From: Bdellovibrionales bacterium | GTDB taxonomy: Bacteria > Bdellovibrionota > UBA1018 > JADZFF01 | DNA length: 43,400 nt | Reading direction: 5' to 3' | Assembly: GCA_020850015.1 (NCBI GenBank) | Contig: JADZFF010000179.1 | Coordinates: 1 to 43,400 of the forward strand | In this document: positions 15,435 to 27,138 of the stretch, piece after piece | Layout: the number at the start of each line of letters is the position of its first letter | Position numbering within the stretch: the stretch's first letter is position 1 | Notes under the pieces: model-generated | What the model was told of the DNA's origin: nothing | Database searches by the model: none | Seen by the model: the letters and a program-made list of their open reading frames with translations, nothing else | Translations under genes and position numbers: made by a program

Positions 15435-18400
15435 CTAGTTTCCGGCCCTCACCGCCTGCATCGTCGCTTCCGCGCCCGCAGCCTTCGCGGTCGCGCGCGC
15501 GCGCGCGGCCTCGGGGCTCTCCCGGAGCTCGCGCTCGCGAGCGGGCTTGAGCTTCGCGAGCTCCTCCGCGCAGGCGGTCACGGTCGAGCGGATCTGCGCT
15601 TCCGAGTGCACTGAGGTGACGAAGAAGCGCAGGCGGGCGGCCTCCTCGGGAACAGCCGGATGCATGATGGGCTGTACGTTGATTCCCCGCTTCGCCAACG
15701 CGTCAGCCAGGCGCAGGGACAGAACGGAATCGCCCAGGATCACGGGCACGACCGCGGTCCCCTGCGCCGGGCCGGTATCGAGCCCGGCCGCGCGCGCGAG
15801 CTCCAGGAAGAGCTTCGCGTTCGCATGCAGCTTCTGCACGCGCTGGGGTTCCTTCACGAGCATGCGCACCGACTCCAGTGAGGCCGCGGCGCTCGCTGGG
15901 GGCAGGCCCACGGAGTAAACGAAGGCGGGTGCGGTGTACCTGAGGTACTCCACGAGCGCCTTCGATCCGGCGATATAGCCTCCGCAGCTCGCCAGCGCCT
16001 TCGAGAGCGTGCCCATCAAGATATCCACCCGCTTGGGATCCACGCCCCAGTGCTCGCAGATGCCCCGGCCCGTCTTGCCGAGCGCGCCCACGGAGTGGGC
16101 CTCATCGACATAAAGGATGGCTTTGTGGCGCTCCTTCACCTCAAGGAACTTCGGCAGGTCGGCCACGTCGCCGTCCATGCTGTACACGCCCTCGATGATC
16201 AAAAGCACGCGCCGGTAGTGCGCGCGCACCGATTTCAAGATCCGGTCCGCCGCCGCCCAGTCGTTGTGTGGGAAGGGGCGGCGCTGAGCGCCGCTGAGCT
16301 TGCACCCCTGGAGGATGCTGTCGTGGCTCAGGCTGTCGTGCAGGATGAGGTCGCCTGGCCCGGCCAGGTGCCCGATCGTGGTCATGTTGGTGGGGTGACC
16401 CGCCACCATCACCACCGAGTCCTCCGCTCCGAGGAAAGCCGCGAGCTCGCGCTCGAGCTCCACATGCAGCGGGATCTGTCCGGAAGCCAGCCGCGACGCC
16501 GAGGCCGAGGTGCCGAACCTGGCTACCGCGTCTTGAGCGGCCTTCGTCACGGCGGGATCGCCGGACATGCCCACGTAGTTGTACCCAGCCCAGTGAATCA
16601 CCTCGCGGCCGTCCTGCACGAAGGTGTCGCGCGCGGCGCCCGAGTGCGTCTTGAGGTAGGGGTTCGCGGTGCCCGCCTCCGTCATCACGCTGAAGCGTTC
16701 TCTCAGTTTCGATACCTCAGGGAACCTCTCGAACCTGTAGGTCTCCTCCGGGATCTCACCTCCCGGAGCGATGCCCACGCGCGAAGGCGCGGGCCCGCCG
16801 GCCTGGCTCGCGGCGGCGCGCAGCTTGTCCGCCGCCGCCGCCAGATCCCCTCCGGACGCGGCGGTCAGTGAACGCAGCAGATCCTGCACCTGGGTCTGGG
16901 CGTCGACGTTCGGGAGCTTCACGCCCGGGAGGGCGGCTTCCACGTCGCACTGGAGGTTCGCGAGCAGGAGCGAGTCCATGCCCAGGTCGTCGATCAGGCG
17001 GTGGTCGAAGCGGATCTCGCGCACGGGGAGCGCGCTCAGCCGCGAGAGCAGCTCGAAGGCGGCCTCGGTGAGCGGATCCCTACCGTCCTGCTTGTCTGAG
17101 CTGCGGCGTTTCGCGGGCGCGCTCTTGGCTGGAGCCTCGGCCCGTTTCGCGGAGCCGCGATCCACGCGGGCGAGCTCGCCGTCGAGGTAGAGCTTGCGGG
17201 TGCCCACGCGCTGGAGCTTGCCGCTCGTGGTCTTGGGCAGGGAGTTCTGAGCGATCAGCACCACCTCCGAGGGCTTGGCGCCCTGCTCGGCCATCACGGC
17301 CGAGGATACGGCGCGCGCCACCTCGGCGGGATCGAAGCCCGGCTGATCGGCGTGCGTCTTGCGGATCTCCATGACGAGAATGAGCTTCTCCTCGCCGTCG
17401 GCCGGCACCGAGAAGGCCACCGCGTTCCCGGGGCGGATTGCGGGGTGCGCGGCCAGCGCCGTGACCTCGATGTCATAGGGATAGAGATTGCGGCCGCGAA
17501 GAATGATGAGGTCCTTCACGCGACCGGTGACGTAGATGCGTCCCTGGTGGACGTAGCCGAGATCGCCGGTGCGGAGGAAGGGCCCCCTGCCGTCCGCGAG
17601 CCGCGCGCCGAAGATCGCCTCGGTGATCTCAGGCTTTTTCCAATAGCCCTTCGCGGTGCTGGGGCCGTGCAGCCAGATCTCGCCCACGCCGCCCTCAGGC
17701 ACGACCGTGTGCTTCTCCGGGTCCACCGTGAGCACGGTGGTGTCCTGGAGCGGGCGCCCGCTGCTCACCACGGCCCGCGAGCCTGGCGTGCCCGCGGGCA
17801 CCTCCTTGAGCTCGCGGCGTTCGAGCGCTGGCCCGTCCACCACGTGCAGGGCGGCTCCTTCGCGTTTGAGGTCGCCGCCCACCATGAGCGTGTTTTCCGC
17901 CATGCCGTAGGTGGGGTAATAGGTGGCAGGATCGAAGCTCGCGGCCGCGAAGCGGTTCGCGAACCGTTCCAGAGTGGCGGCGTGAATGGGCTCGGCGCCC
18001 ATGAACAGCAAGCGGACCTGTGAAAGGTCGTACTTCGCCAGATCGGCATCCGTGGCCCGGCGTGCGGCCAGATCGAGCGCGAAGGGAGGGCCACCCGTAA
18101 GCGTAGCTCGCTGTCGCGTTACCGTTTCCATCCAGCGCTGCGGACGGCGCAGGACATCGAGCGGCGAGAAGAGCGTCATGTGGAAGCCCGAGTAGATAGG
18201 CTGCAGGATTCCGCCGATGAGGCCGAGATCGTGATACGGCGGAACCCAGAGCACGCCGCGGTCTTGATCGGTGATCCCGATCTTCTCCTCCACGCAGGCC
18301 AGGTTGTGCATGAGGTTGGCGTGCGTCACCATCACGCCCTTGGGCAATCCCGTGGAGCCCGAGGTGTACTGCAGGAACGCGATGGAGTCGGCCGACACCT

Positions 18401-18884
18401 TCGGGTCCTTCCAGCGCGCGGCGCCGAGGCGGGAGAGCGAGGGCTCCGCCACCCAGCGCATCCCGCGGAGCTCAGGGAACCCGCGCGAGAGCCAGCGCAT
18501 GGCCCAGCGGATCTGCGGCGTGGCGAGCGCGAACTTGGCTCCCGAGTCGGAGACCATGGGCGTGATCTTGTCGAGCGAGCGGCGCCCGCGCGAGGGATCC
18601 GGCGGGTACGAGGGCACAGGGATCGCGCCCGCGTAGAGGCAGCCGAAGAAGCCCACGATGTAATCGAGGCCCGGCGGGTAAAAGAGCATCACACGCTCGC
18701 CCTGGGCGTTCAGGCGCTGAAGGGCGGCCCCGAGCGATCGCGCGCGCGTGTCGAGCTCGGCGTAAGTGATGTGAATTTCGTCCTGATCACCGTCCTTCAG
18801 GTAAGTAAAAATCCGGAAGTCGGGGCGGGACTGCGCCCTCTCGCGGAGGAGCTGGATCCAGGTACGAGACATCGTGGCGCTCAT
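15435..18884 (-). CDS. Fatty acyl-AMP ligase / acyl carrier protein / PLP alpha-oxoamine synthase fusion
   Basis: A 1149-residue three-domain enzyme. Residues about 5-560 are a FadD32-like fatty acyl-AMP ligase, with P-loop YTSGSTGLPKG near 170, PPYHDLGLIGG near 210, YGMAENT, and the C-terminal RTGDLGYVHQGRIYVTGR. An Ala/Lys-rich linker precedes an acyl carrier protein with LGMDSLLL, whose phosphopantetheine Ser is about residue 638. Residues about 735-1105 are an alpha-oxoamine synthase with DEAHSVGALGK and the PLP Lys962 in GTLSKALASCGG. The order implies that a fatty acid is activated as acyl-AMP, loaded on the ACP and condensed with an amino acid with loss of CO2. The product could be a 3-ketosphinganine-like base, a sulfonolipid precursor or a signalling amino-ketone; the sequence does not decide. 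The ATG at 18884 has GGAGAG 4 bases upstream. Confidence 0.87.
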   Translation of the reverse strand: MSATMSRTWIQLLRERAQSRPDFRIFTYLKDGDQDEIHITYAELDTRARSLGAALQRLNAQGERVMLFYPPGLDYIVGFFGCLYAGAIPVPSYPPDPSRGRRSLDKITPMVSDSGAKFALATPQIRWAMRWLSRGFPELRGMRWVAEPSLSRLGAARWKDPKVSADSIAFLQYTSGSTGLPKGVMVTHANLMHNLACVEEKIGITDQDRGVLWVPPYHDLGLIGGILQPIYSGFHMTLFSPLDVLRRPQRWMETVTRQRATLTGGPPFALDLAARRATDADLAKYDLSQVRLLFMGAEPIHAATLERFANRFAAASFDPATYYPTYGMAENTLMVGGDLKREGAALHVVDGPALERRELKEVPAGTPGSRAVVSSGRPLQDTTVLTVDPEKHTVVPEGGVGEIWLHGPSTAKGYWKKPEITEAIFGARLADGRGPFLRTGDLGYVHQGRIYVTGRVKDLIILRGRNLYPYDIEVTALAAHPAIRPGNAVAFSVPADGEEKLILVMEIRKTHADQPGFDPAEVARAVSSAVMAEQGAKPSEVVLIAQNSLPKTTSGKLQRVGTRKLYLDGELARVDRGSAKRAEAPAKSAPAKRRSSDKQDGRDPLTEAAFELLSRLSALPVREIRFDHRLIDDLGMDSLLLANLQCDVEAALPGVKLPNVDAQTQVQDLLRSLTAASGGDLAAAADKLRAAASQAGGPAPSRVGIAPGGEIPEETYRFERFPEVSKLRERFSVMTEAGTANPYLKTHSGAARDTFVQDGREVIHWAGYNYVGMSGDPAVTKAAQDAVARFGTSASASRLASGQIPLHVELERELAAFLGAEDSVVMVAGHPTNMTTIGHLAGPGDLILHDSLSHDSILQGCKLSGAQRRPFPHNDWAAADRILKSVRAHYRRVLLIIEGVYSMDGDVADLPKFLEVKERHKAILYVDEAHSVGALGKTGRGICEHWGVDPKRVDILMGTLSKALASCGGYIAGSKALVEYLRYTAPAFVYSVGLPPASAAASLESVRMLVKEPQRVQKLHANAKLFLELARAAGLDTGPAQGTAVVPVILGDSVLSLRLADALAKRGINVQPIMHPAVPEEAARLRFFVTSVHSEAQIRSTVTACAEELAKLKPARERELRESPEAARARATAKAAGAEATMQAVRAGN

Positions 18885-18961
18885 GGTTCTCTCCAATAGA
18901 AAATCGACTCTGACAAGCCGCAGCGGGAACCCTAAGTTCTATTAGGAATCAGGGCGTTGGG

Positions 18962-18990
18962 CAAGGGGAGCCTCGGGCTGAAAGCCCTTG
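18962..18990 (-). terminator. Hairpin downstream of the zinc-ribbon gene
   Basis: CAAGGG and CCCTTG pair across 18962-18990, with an inner GGGCT/AGCCC alternative. It follows the carB operon's last stop by 10 bases but has no U-tract. It may act as a 3'-end stabiliser or weak terminator. Confidence 0.3.
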
Positions 18991-18999
18991 GAAACAGGT

Positions 19000-19301
19000 T
19001 CACTTTTTTCCGAACAGCGCCTCGGCGGCGCTCTTGAGCTGGTCACGGCCGGCCGCGCCGGATCCGGAGCCGCCCTTGGGCTTGAAGTAGTCGCAGAAGT
19101 TGAACTTTTCCTTGTCCACCACGCGGTCGGCCTGGTTCTCGCGGCATTCGTTGTTGTAGGCGCGGTCGTGGTGGATGCAATTCAGGCAGGCGTGCGTGGA
19201 GCGTCCGCACTTCCCGCAGCTGTCCTGCCGGCCGTAGTCCAGCGGCCCGAGCGCAAATCCGCAGTGCCAGCAGTTTCCACCCCCGAGGTTGGACGCCAGG
19301 G

Positions 19302-19305
<4 letters not shown>
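19000..19305 (-). CDS. Small multi-CxxC zinc-ribbon protein
   Basis: A 101-residue protein of unknown function. The start ATG overlaps the carB stop (ATGA), so translation is probably coupled. Cys pairs CWHC near residue 12, CGKC near 30 and CLNC near 40, then a lone Cys in NNEC and the motif NFCDYF near 70, give at least eight potential zinc ligands. The pattern [11 protein letters not shown] near the end of the Cys-rich part recurs, to my recollection, in small conserved bacterial proteins without an assigned role. The C-terminal 25 residues are Gly/Ser-rich and then helical ([11 protein letters not shown]). Linkage to carB suggests a housekeeping rather than mobile context. Confidence 0.7.
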
Positions 19306-22522
<3,217 letters not shown>

Positions 22523-22523
<1 letters not shown>

Positions 22524-23179
22524 TAGAAAGTCAGTCCCGTTTCTAGAAGGAGGGTGATCTTTTTTCCAGGTTTGGCGGAGTTGTAGGCGTCGATCGCCTT
22601 CCGGACGTTTCCCTCGTTGGTCTGCGAGACGGTGAGGCTGTACCCAAAGGTTCCGCCCGCGAGCGCCAGCCCGCCAAAGAGAAGAGTTCTGCGCAGGTTC
22701 GCGTTCTTGGTTTCGTCGACGAGGAAAAACCCCGCGAGCGCGGTCGCGAATCCCAAGGTGCCCAGATACGCTGCGACGCGCTGGCTCCGTTGGTTGCGCT
22801 GATAGGCGTCGAGGTAATCGAGCGCCGCGGGCACGCCCGACAGAAAGGGCCGCAGGTTTTCCGCGTCCGAGCGGTGGTAGGAGTCAAGCGCGTAGGTCTC
22901 GTCGCCCAGCCGGAATCGGCGTTCACAGCCGAAGGCCCGGATGTTCGCGTGCGATGCCAGTTGTGGCGGGCGCGTGGGCGAGTTCGGCAGCGTGAGGAAC
23001 TCGGGTTTCGGTCCCGTGCCAGGCGCCGCGCGCGAAGACATCAGCTCGTCCGGGCAGAGCGGGGCTTGCGGGATCTTCGGTTCAGGAAGGGGAAGGGACT
23101 CGGTCGCACGGACCGGAGCGGAAACGAGGGCCCCGGCGATCAGAAGAAGACCGAGCGGGTGGTGGAATCGCGGGCCCAT
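22523..23179 (-). CDS. Exported/membrane protein of unknown function, first gene of the carB operon
   Basis: A 218-residue protein. I use the ATG at 23179, which gives a signal-like start ([25 protein letters not shown]). A Pro-rich region follows, then a charged middle segment with [23 protein letters not shown]. Near residues 140-190 there are two hydrophobic helices ([17 protein letters not shown] and [20 protein letters not shown]). It ends [12 protein letters not shown]. This is the topology of small envelope proteins with a cleaved signal and a C-terminal membrane hairpin. I recognise no family. It overlaps carB by one base and so is probably translated with it. Confidence 0.65.
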
Positions 23180-23268
23180 TAAAATCTCATCTTTATCGGC
23201 GGCGGGGTCCCTTGGCAAGAGCCGCTGCGTTGGCGAGGGCAACCGCGTTGCGGTAGGGTAGGAATTCG

Positions 23269-23983
23269 ATGTCGCGCGCTGCTTCCGAGTTCACGCTTCG
23301 AGTTCGCCGCGAGGCGCTGGAGCGACTCTAGCTCCGATACACCCGGTCCGAGTTCCACGGGTCTGACCCCGTCGAGTTTCCCCACCGGTATTCCGACCCC
23401 CACGACCAAGAGGCCGTGGCCCCTTTTTGCTTCGGCCATGGCCTACGGAGGGGTGATCCCCATCCGCCGGGCCGTCGAACGTATCTTGAGCGCCTGGAGC
23501 GAGGCGCAACTGAGGCCCGCCGAGTGGGTTCGCTCGCTTGGCCCGGCGCCCGGAGATTCAGCCGCTGCCGAAGCGGAGCTCCTTCGATTCGCGTCCTTCC
23601 GGCATCGCCTCTACGTGGGGGCCGACGTGGTGGCTTTGGGCCGCCTCTTGGGCCGAAGCTGGGCGGAACATGGGTCGCTGGGTGGATACTTCGTCGCGCG
23701 GTGGGGCGGGGCGCCCACCCTGGGTGCCGCGCTCGACGGAGTGATGCGCGACTGGAAGGCCTGGGCTGCGGCGCTTTCTGGCCCCCAGCCGGGTCGCTTC
23801 TTCTTTCACCTTCTTGCCGCTCCGCGTGATGGCAGTGCCTGCAAACGTTGGTGCATGTTCCTCCGCTGGATGGTGAGGCGCGACTCGGTGGACCTCGGCC
23901 TTTGGGGCCCCGGGGGCGCGCTTGCCCGCGCCCAGGCGGCCGTTGCCATCAGGCATGGGAAAGCGGATTCTGGCCCCAGATGA
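23269..23983 (+). pseudogene. Degraded TIGR02757-type gene: nonsense codon, frameshift and lost C-terminus
   Basis: The ATG at 23269 has a good AGGA site five bases upstream. The reading frame gives SEFTLRVRREALERL, then a TAG at 23329-23331 where the family is expected to have Tyr, then LRYTRSEFHGSDPVEFPHRY and SDPHDQEAVA. At the CCCC/TTTTT run (23420-23428) the frame slips, and the next frame continues LFASAMAYGGVIPIRRAVE through to CKRWCMFLRWMVRRDSVDLG. These blocks match my recollection of the TIGR02757 family (DPVEFPHRY, AYG, KRWCMFLRWMVRRD). Past LGLW the family's LIIPLDTH-type C-terminal part is absent in all three frames. The remnant ends in a TGA overlapping the next gene's ATG. Three independent lesions with otherwise intact codons suggest recent decay. 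Sequencing error could explain at most the first two. Confidence 0.8.
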
Positions 23984-24966
23984 AGGTGCTTCTGCTCAAG
24001 ATCGGCGCGATCGGCGACGTGGTGATGGCCCTGCCCGCCGCAGCCGAGCTCAAGCGTCGCCACCCGCGCGCGCGGCTCACCTGGGTCTGCGCGGCCGCCG
24101 TGGCCCCGCTTCTCCACGCCACGGGCCTCGTGGACGAGCTCGTGACGGTGAACGAACGGCGCCTTTATGGTCGCTCCCGTCTGGCGCGGGCTTTTGAGGC
24201 CGCGCGCACGTTGATTCGCCTGGCGGGCCGTCGCTTCGACCGGGTGTTCGTTCCCTACCACGACCGTCGCTACCGCTGGCTCGTGGCTCTGACCCGCAAG
24301 GATGTGTTCCGCCACTGGGGCGGCACCGACGCCGTGAACATGTTGATCCCGGGCCGCGACCACGCGCAGGAGTATGCGCGCGGCCTGCTGGGCGACGCCC
24401 CCACCTCGCTCCCGTATCCGCGCCTGCGCTCGGTACCGGAGTCGGCCCCGGGGCTCGACGGCGTCACCGTCGCGATCGCCCCCGGCGGAGCGGTGAACTT
24501 CGTGCGAGCCGAGGCGCTGCGGCGCTGGCCCGTGGCGTCCTACCGCTCGCTCGCCGAAGCCCTGATCGCGCGCGGAGTGCGGGTGGCGCTGACGGGCGCG
24601 CCGTCGGACGTCTGGGTGCGGTCCTATTTCGAAGGATTGGCGGTGAGCGATTTCCTTGGCAGCACCGATCTGCCGGGCCTCGTAGCGCTCTATGCCCGCT
24701 GCGGAGCCGTGGTCACGCACGACAGCGGCCCACTTCACCTCGCGAAGCTCGCACAGGTTCCGGTCGTGGGGCTGTTTGGGCCTACGCGCCCTTCGGAGAA
24801 GCTCGTGGAGTCGGGCACGGCGGCCGTGTTCTGGGGCGGGGCTGACCTGCCTTGCCGCCCGTGTTACGACGGCAGGAATTACGCTAAGTGCTCGGACAAC
24901 CGCTGCATGCAGTCCATTCCGGTCGACGCGGTGGCCGAGCGCGTGATGTCCTTTCTGGAAAGATAG
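23980..24966 (+). CDS. Glycosyltransferase family 9 (ADP-heptose:LPS heptosyltransferase-like)
   Basis: A 328-residue GT-B enzyme of the WaaC/WaaF/RfaF type, which transfers heptose (or a related sugar) from a nucleotide donor to the LPS inner core at the cytoplasmic face. It begins MKVLLLKIGAIGDVVMALPA, the family's acceptor-side signature. The donor-site block THDSGPLHLAKLAQVPVVGLFGPT is near residue 246, and a Cys-rich tail (CRPCYDGRNYAKCSDNRCMQ) is typical. I chose the ATG at 23980; it overlaps the TGA of the broken upstream gene and has no Shine-Dalgarno of its own, so its translation may once have depended on coupling. It leads a cluster of envelope sugar genes. Confidence 0.88.
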   Translation: MKVLLLKIGAIGDVVMALPAAAELKRRHPRARLTWVCAAAVAPLLHATGLVDELVTVNERRLYGRSRLARAFEAARTLIRLAGRRFDRVFVPYHDRRYRWLVALTRKDVFRHWGGTDAVNMLIPGRDHAQEYARGLLGDAPTSLPYPRLRSVPESAPGLDGVTVAIAPGGAVNFVRAEALRRWPVASYRSLAEALIARGVRVALTGAPSDVWVRSYFEGLAVSDFLGSTDLPGLVALYARCGAVVTHDSGPLHLAKLAQVPVVGLFGPTRPSEKLVESGTAAVFWGGADLPCRPCYDGRNYAKCSDNRCMQSIPVDAVAERVMSFLER

Positions 24967-24988
24967 AAGAAGAGGCAGTGGAGAACGC

Positions 24989-25969
24989 ATGAAACACGTG
25001 ATTGTCACCGGCGGGGCGGGCTTCATCGGGTCGCACCTCTGCGAGGCGCTGCTAGGCCGGGGCTACGCCGTGACCTGTATCGACAACTACGTCACCGGGA
25101 ACCGCGAGAACGTCGCCCACCTGGAACGCCGCCAGGAGTTCTTCGTCGAGGAGTACGACGTCTCCGTTCCCCTGGCCTGCGACTCGCTCGCGGGAGTGCG
25201 CGAGCATGGCCTGTTCGGCGTGCTGCACTTCGCCTGCCCGGCGAGCCCGGTGGACTTCGAGCGCATTCCCTTCGAGATCCTCAAGGTCGACTCCTTCGGC
25301 ACCTTCCACGCTCTCGACTGGGCACTCCGCCACCGCGCGCGCTTCGTGCTCGCCTCCACGAGCGAGATCTATGGCGATCCGCTCACTCACCCCCAGACGG
25401 AAGACTACTGGGGTAACGTGAACACGATCGGGCCACGGGCCTGCTACGACGAGACCAAGCGCTTCGCCGAAGCCTGTGTGAGCGCGGCCGCGCGCGGCAA
25501 GGGCACCTGGAGCGGGCGCCCGTACCCGGCGCTCAATGGCGGCATGGTACGGATCTTCAACACCTATGGCCCGCGCATGCGCCCGGACGACGGCCGCGTG
25601 GTGAGCGAGTTCTGCATGCAGGCGCTGCGCAACCAGCCCATCACCCTTCACGGCGACGGCAAGCAGACCCGAAGCTTCTGTTACGTCTCGGATCTGGTGG
25701 ATGGCATCATCCGCTACTTCGAGTCCGAGCTGCGCGAGCCCGTGAATCTGGGCAACCCGAACGAGTTCACCATGATCGAGCTTGCCGAGAAAATCCGCGA
25801 GCACACCGGGTCGAAGTCCGCCCTCACGCATCTTCCGGGCCGCGAGGACGACCCACGCCGCCGTCAGCCCGAGATCACCCGCGCGCGCAAGCTTCTGGAC
25901 TGGGAGCTCCGCGTTCCGTTGGACGAGGGTCTGAAGCGCACCGTGGAATATTTTCGCCCCTTTGCCTGA
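24989..25969 (+). CDS. UDP-glucuronate decarboxylase-like NAD-dependent sugar epimerase
   Basis: A 326-residue short-chain dehydrogenase of the extended type. It has the NAD site TGGAGFIGSHL at residue 7, the active-site Ser/Tyr/Lys in LASTSEIYGDP and CYDETKR, and the UXS-type string THPQTEDYWGNVNTIGPRACY. UXS enzymes convert UDP-glucuronate to UDP-xylose. HFACPASPVDFERIPFEILK replaces the usual SPxHYQxNPIKTLK, so specificity may differ. A GGAG lies about 7 bases before the ATG. It sits 22 bases after the GT9 gene and 26 before the GT4 gene, so it probably supplies a sugar nucleotide to one of them. Confidence 0.85.
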   Translation: MKHVIVTGGAGFIGSHLCEALLGRGYAVTCIDNYVTGNRENVAHLERRQEFFVEEYDVSVPLACDSLAGVREHGLFGVLHFACPASPVDFERIPFEILKVDSFGTFHALDWALRHRARFVLASTSEIYGDPLTHPQTEDYWGNVNTIGPRACYDETKRFAEACVSAAARGKGTWSGRPYPALNGGMVRIFNTYGPRMRPDDGRVVSEFCMQALRNQPITLHGDGKQTRSFCYVSDLVDGIIRYFESELREPVNLGNPNEFTMIELAEKIREHTGSKSALTHLPGREDDPRRRQPEITRARKLLDWELRVPLDEGLKRTVEYFRPFA

Positions 25970-25995
25970 GAGGTTCTGAGCGTGCGGGTGGCCCC

Positions 25996-27138
25996 ATGAA
26001 AGTAGCATTGGTGCATGACTGGCTCGTGGGGATGCGCGGAGGCGAGGCCGTGCTCGAAGCCATCGCCGAGCTTTACCCGCAGGCCGAGCTTTTCACCCTC
26101 GTGTACGACCGAAACGCCATCTCGCGGCCACTGGCCCGGCTCAAAGAGCACACCAGTGCGCTCCAGCGGCTGCCCTCGGCCACGCGCCGCTACCGCCACT
26201 TTCTTCCGTTCATGCCCTGGGCTATCGAGCGCATGGACCTTTCCGGCTTCGATCTCATCGTGTCGTCGTCTCACTGCGTGGCCAAGGGCGTGCGCAAGGC
26301 GCCCGGCGCCGTGCATGTGAGCTATGTGCACGCGCCCATGCGCTACATGTGGTTCCGCTACGACGACTACTTCGGCCCGGGGAAGGCCTTCTGGCCCGTT
26401 CGTCTCGCCGCGCGCCTGCTCCGGCCCTACCTGCAGAACTGGGATCGCCGGGTGAGCCAGGCCGACCGCGTGGACACGCTCGTCGGCAACTCGCGTTTCA
26501 TCGCCGATCGTATCCGCGAGGCCTACGGGCGCGAGGCCGAGGTGGTGCATCCTTTCGTGGATCTCGAGGCCTTCCGGCCCGCGCCCGCGGGCACCGCGCG
26601 GCGGAATTACCTCATGGTGGGCGCTTTCGCGCCGAACAAGCGCGTGGACCTGGCGATTGAGGCCTTCAATCGGCTGAAGCTCCCGCTTGTGATCGTGGGG
26701 AGCGGGCAGGACGAGCGAAAGCTCCGGCGCATGGGCGGGCCCACGATCGACTTCCTGGGAAGCCGCCTCTCGCGTTCCGCGATCGCGGATCTCTATGCGA
26801 AGTCCAAGGCCTTCATCTTTCCGGGCGTGGAAGACTTCGGCATCACACCGCTTGAGGCGATGGCCTCGGGCACGCCCGTCGTGGCCTATGCCGAGGGCGG
26901 AGTGCTCGAAACCGTCACGCCTGAGACCGGAGTGTTCTTCTCCGAGCCCACGCCCGAGTCGCTCATGGAGGCCGTGCTGAAGATCGAACGCGGTGAGGTC
27001 TCTTTTGATCCCGCCACGCTCCGCGCGCGGGCCGAAGGATTCTCACGCGAGCGCTTCCAGCGCGAGATCAAGGCCGTGATCGAGCGGGCGCTGGGCGCCC
27101 GTACTCAAGCCTTCTCGGGCCGGGCGGCTTTGACCTGA
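25996..27138 (+). CDS. Glycosyltransferase family 4 (mannosyltransferase-like)
   Basis: A 380-residue GT-B retaining enzyme. The N-terminal domain opens MKVALVHDWLVGMRGGEAVL and includes YVHAPMRYMWFRYDDYF. The nucleotide-sugar domain has LMVGAFAPNKRVDLAIEAF near 208 and the diagnostic FPGVEDFGITPLEAMASGTPVV near 275, with the EX7E glutamates. WbaZ/WbdB-like O-antigen mannosyltransferases look like this. The GDP-mannose genes face it directly, so a GDP-mannose donor is plausible. Its last 34 bases overlap the convergent manC-type gene. Confidence 0.88.
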   Translation: MKVALVHDWLVGMRGGEAVLEAIAELYPQAELFTLVYDRNAISRPLARLKEHTSALQRLPSATRRYRHFLPFMPWAIERMDLSGFDLIVSSSHCVAKGVRKAPGAVHVSYVHAPMRYMWFRYDDYFGPGKAFWPVRLAARLLRPYLQNWDRRVSQADRVDTLVGNSRFIADRIREAYGREAEVVHPFVDLEAFRPAPAGTARRNYLMVGAFAPNKRVDLAIEAFNRLKLPLVIVGSGQDERKLRRMGGPTIDFLGSRLSRSAIADLYAKSKAFIFPGVEDFGITPLEAMASGTPVVAYAEGGVLETVTPETGVFFSEPTPESLMEAVLKIERGEVSFDPATLRARAEGFSRERFQREIKAVIERALGARTQAFSGRAALT

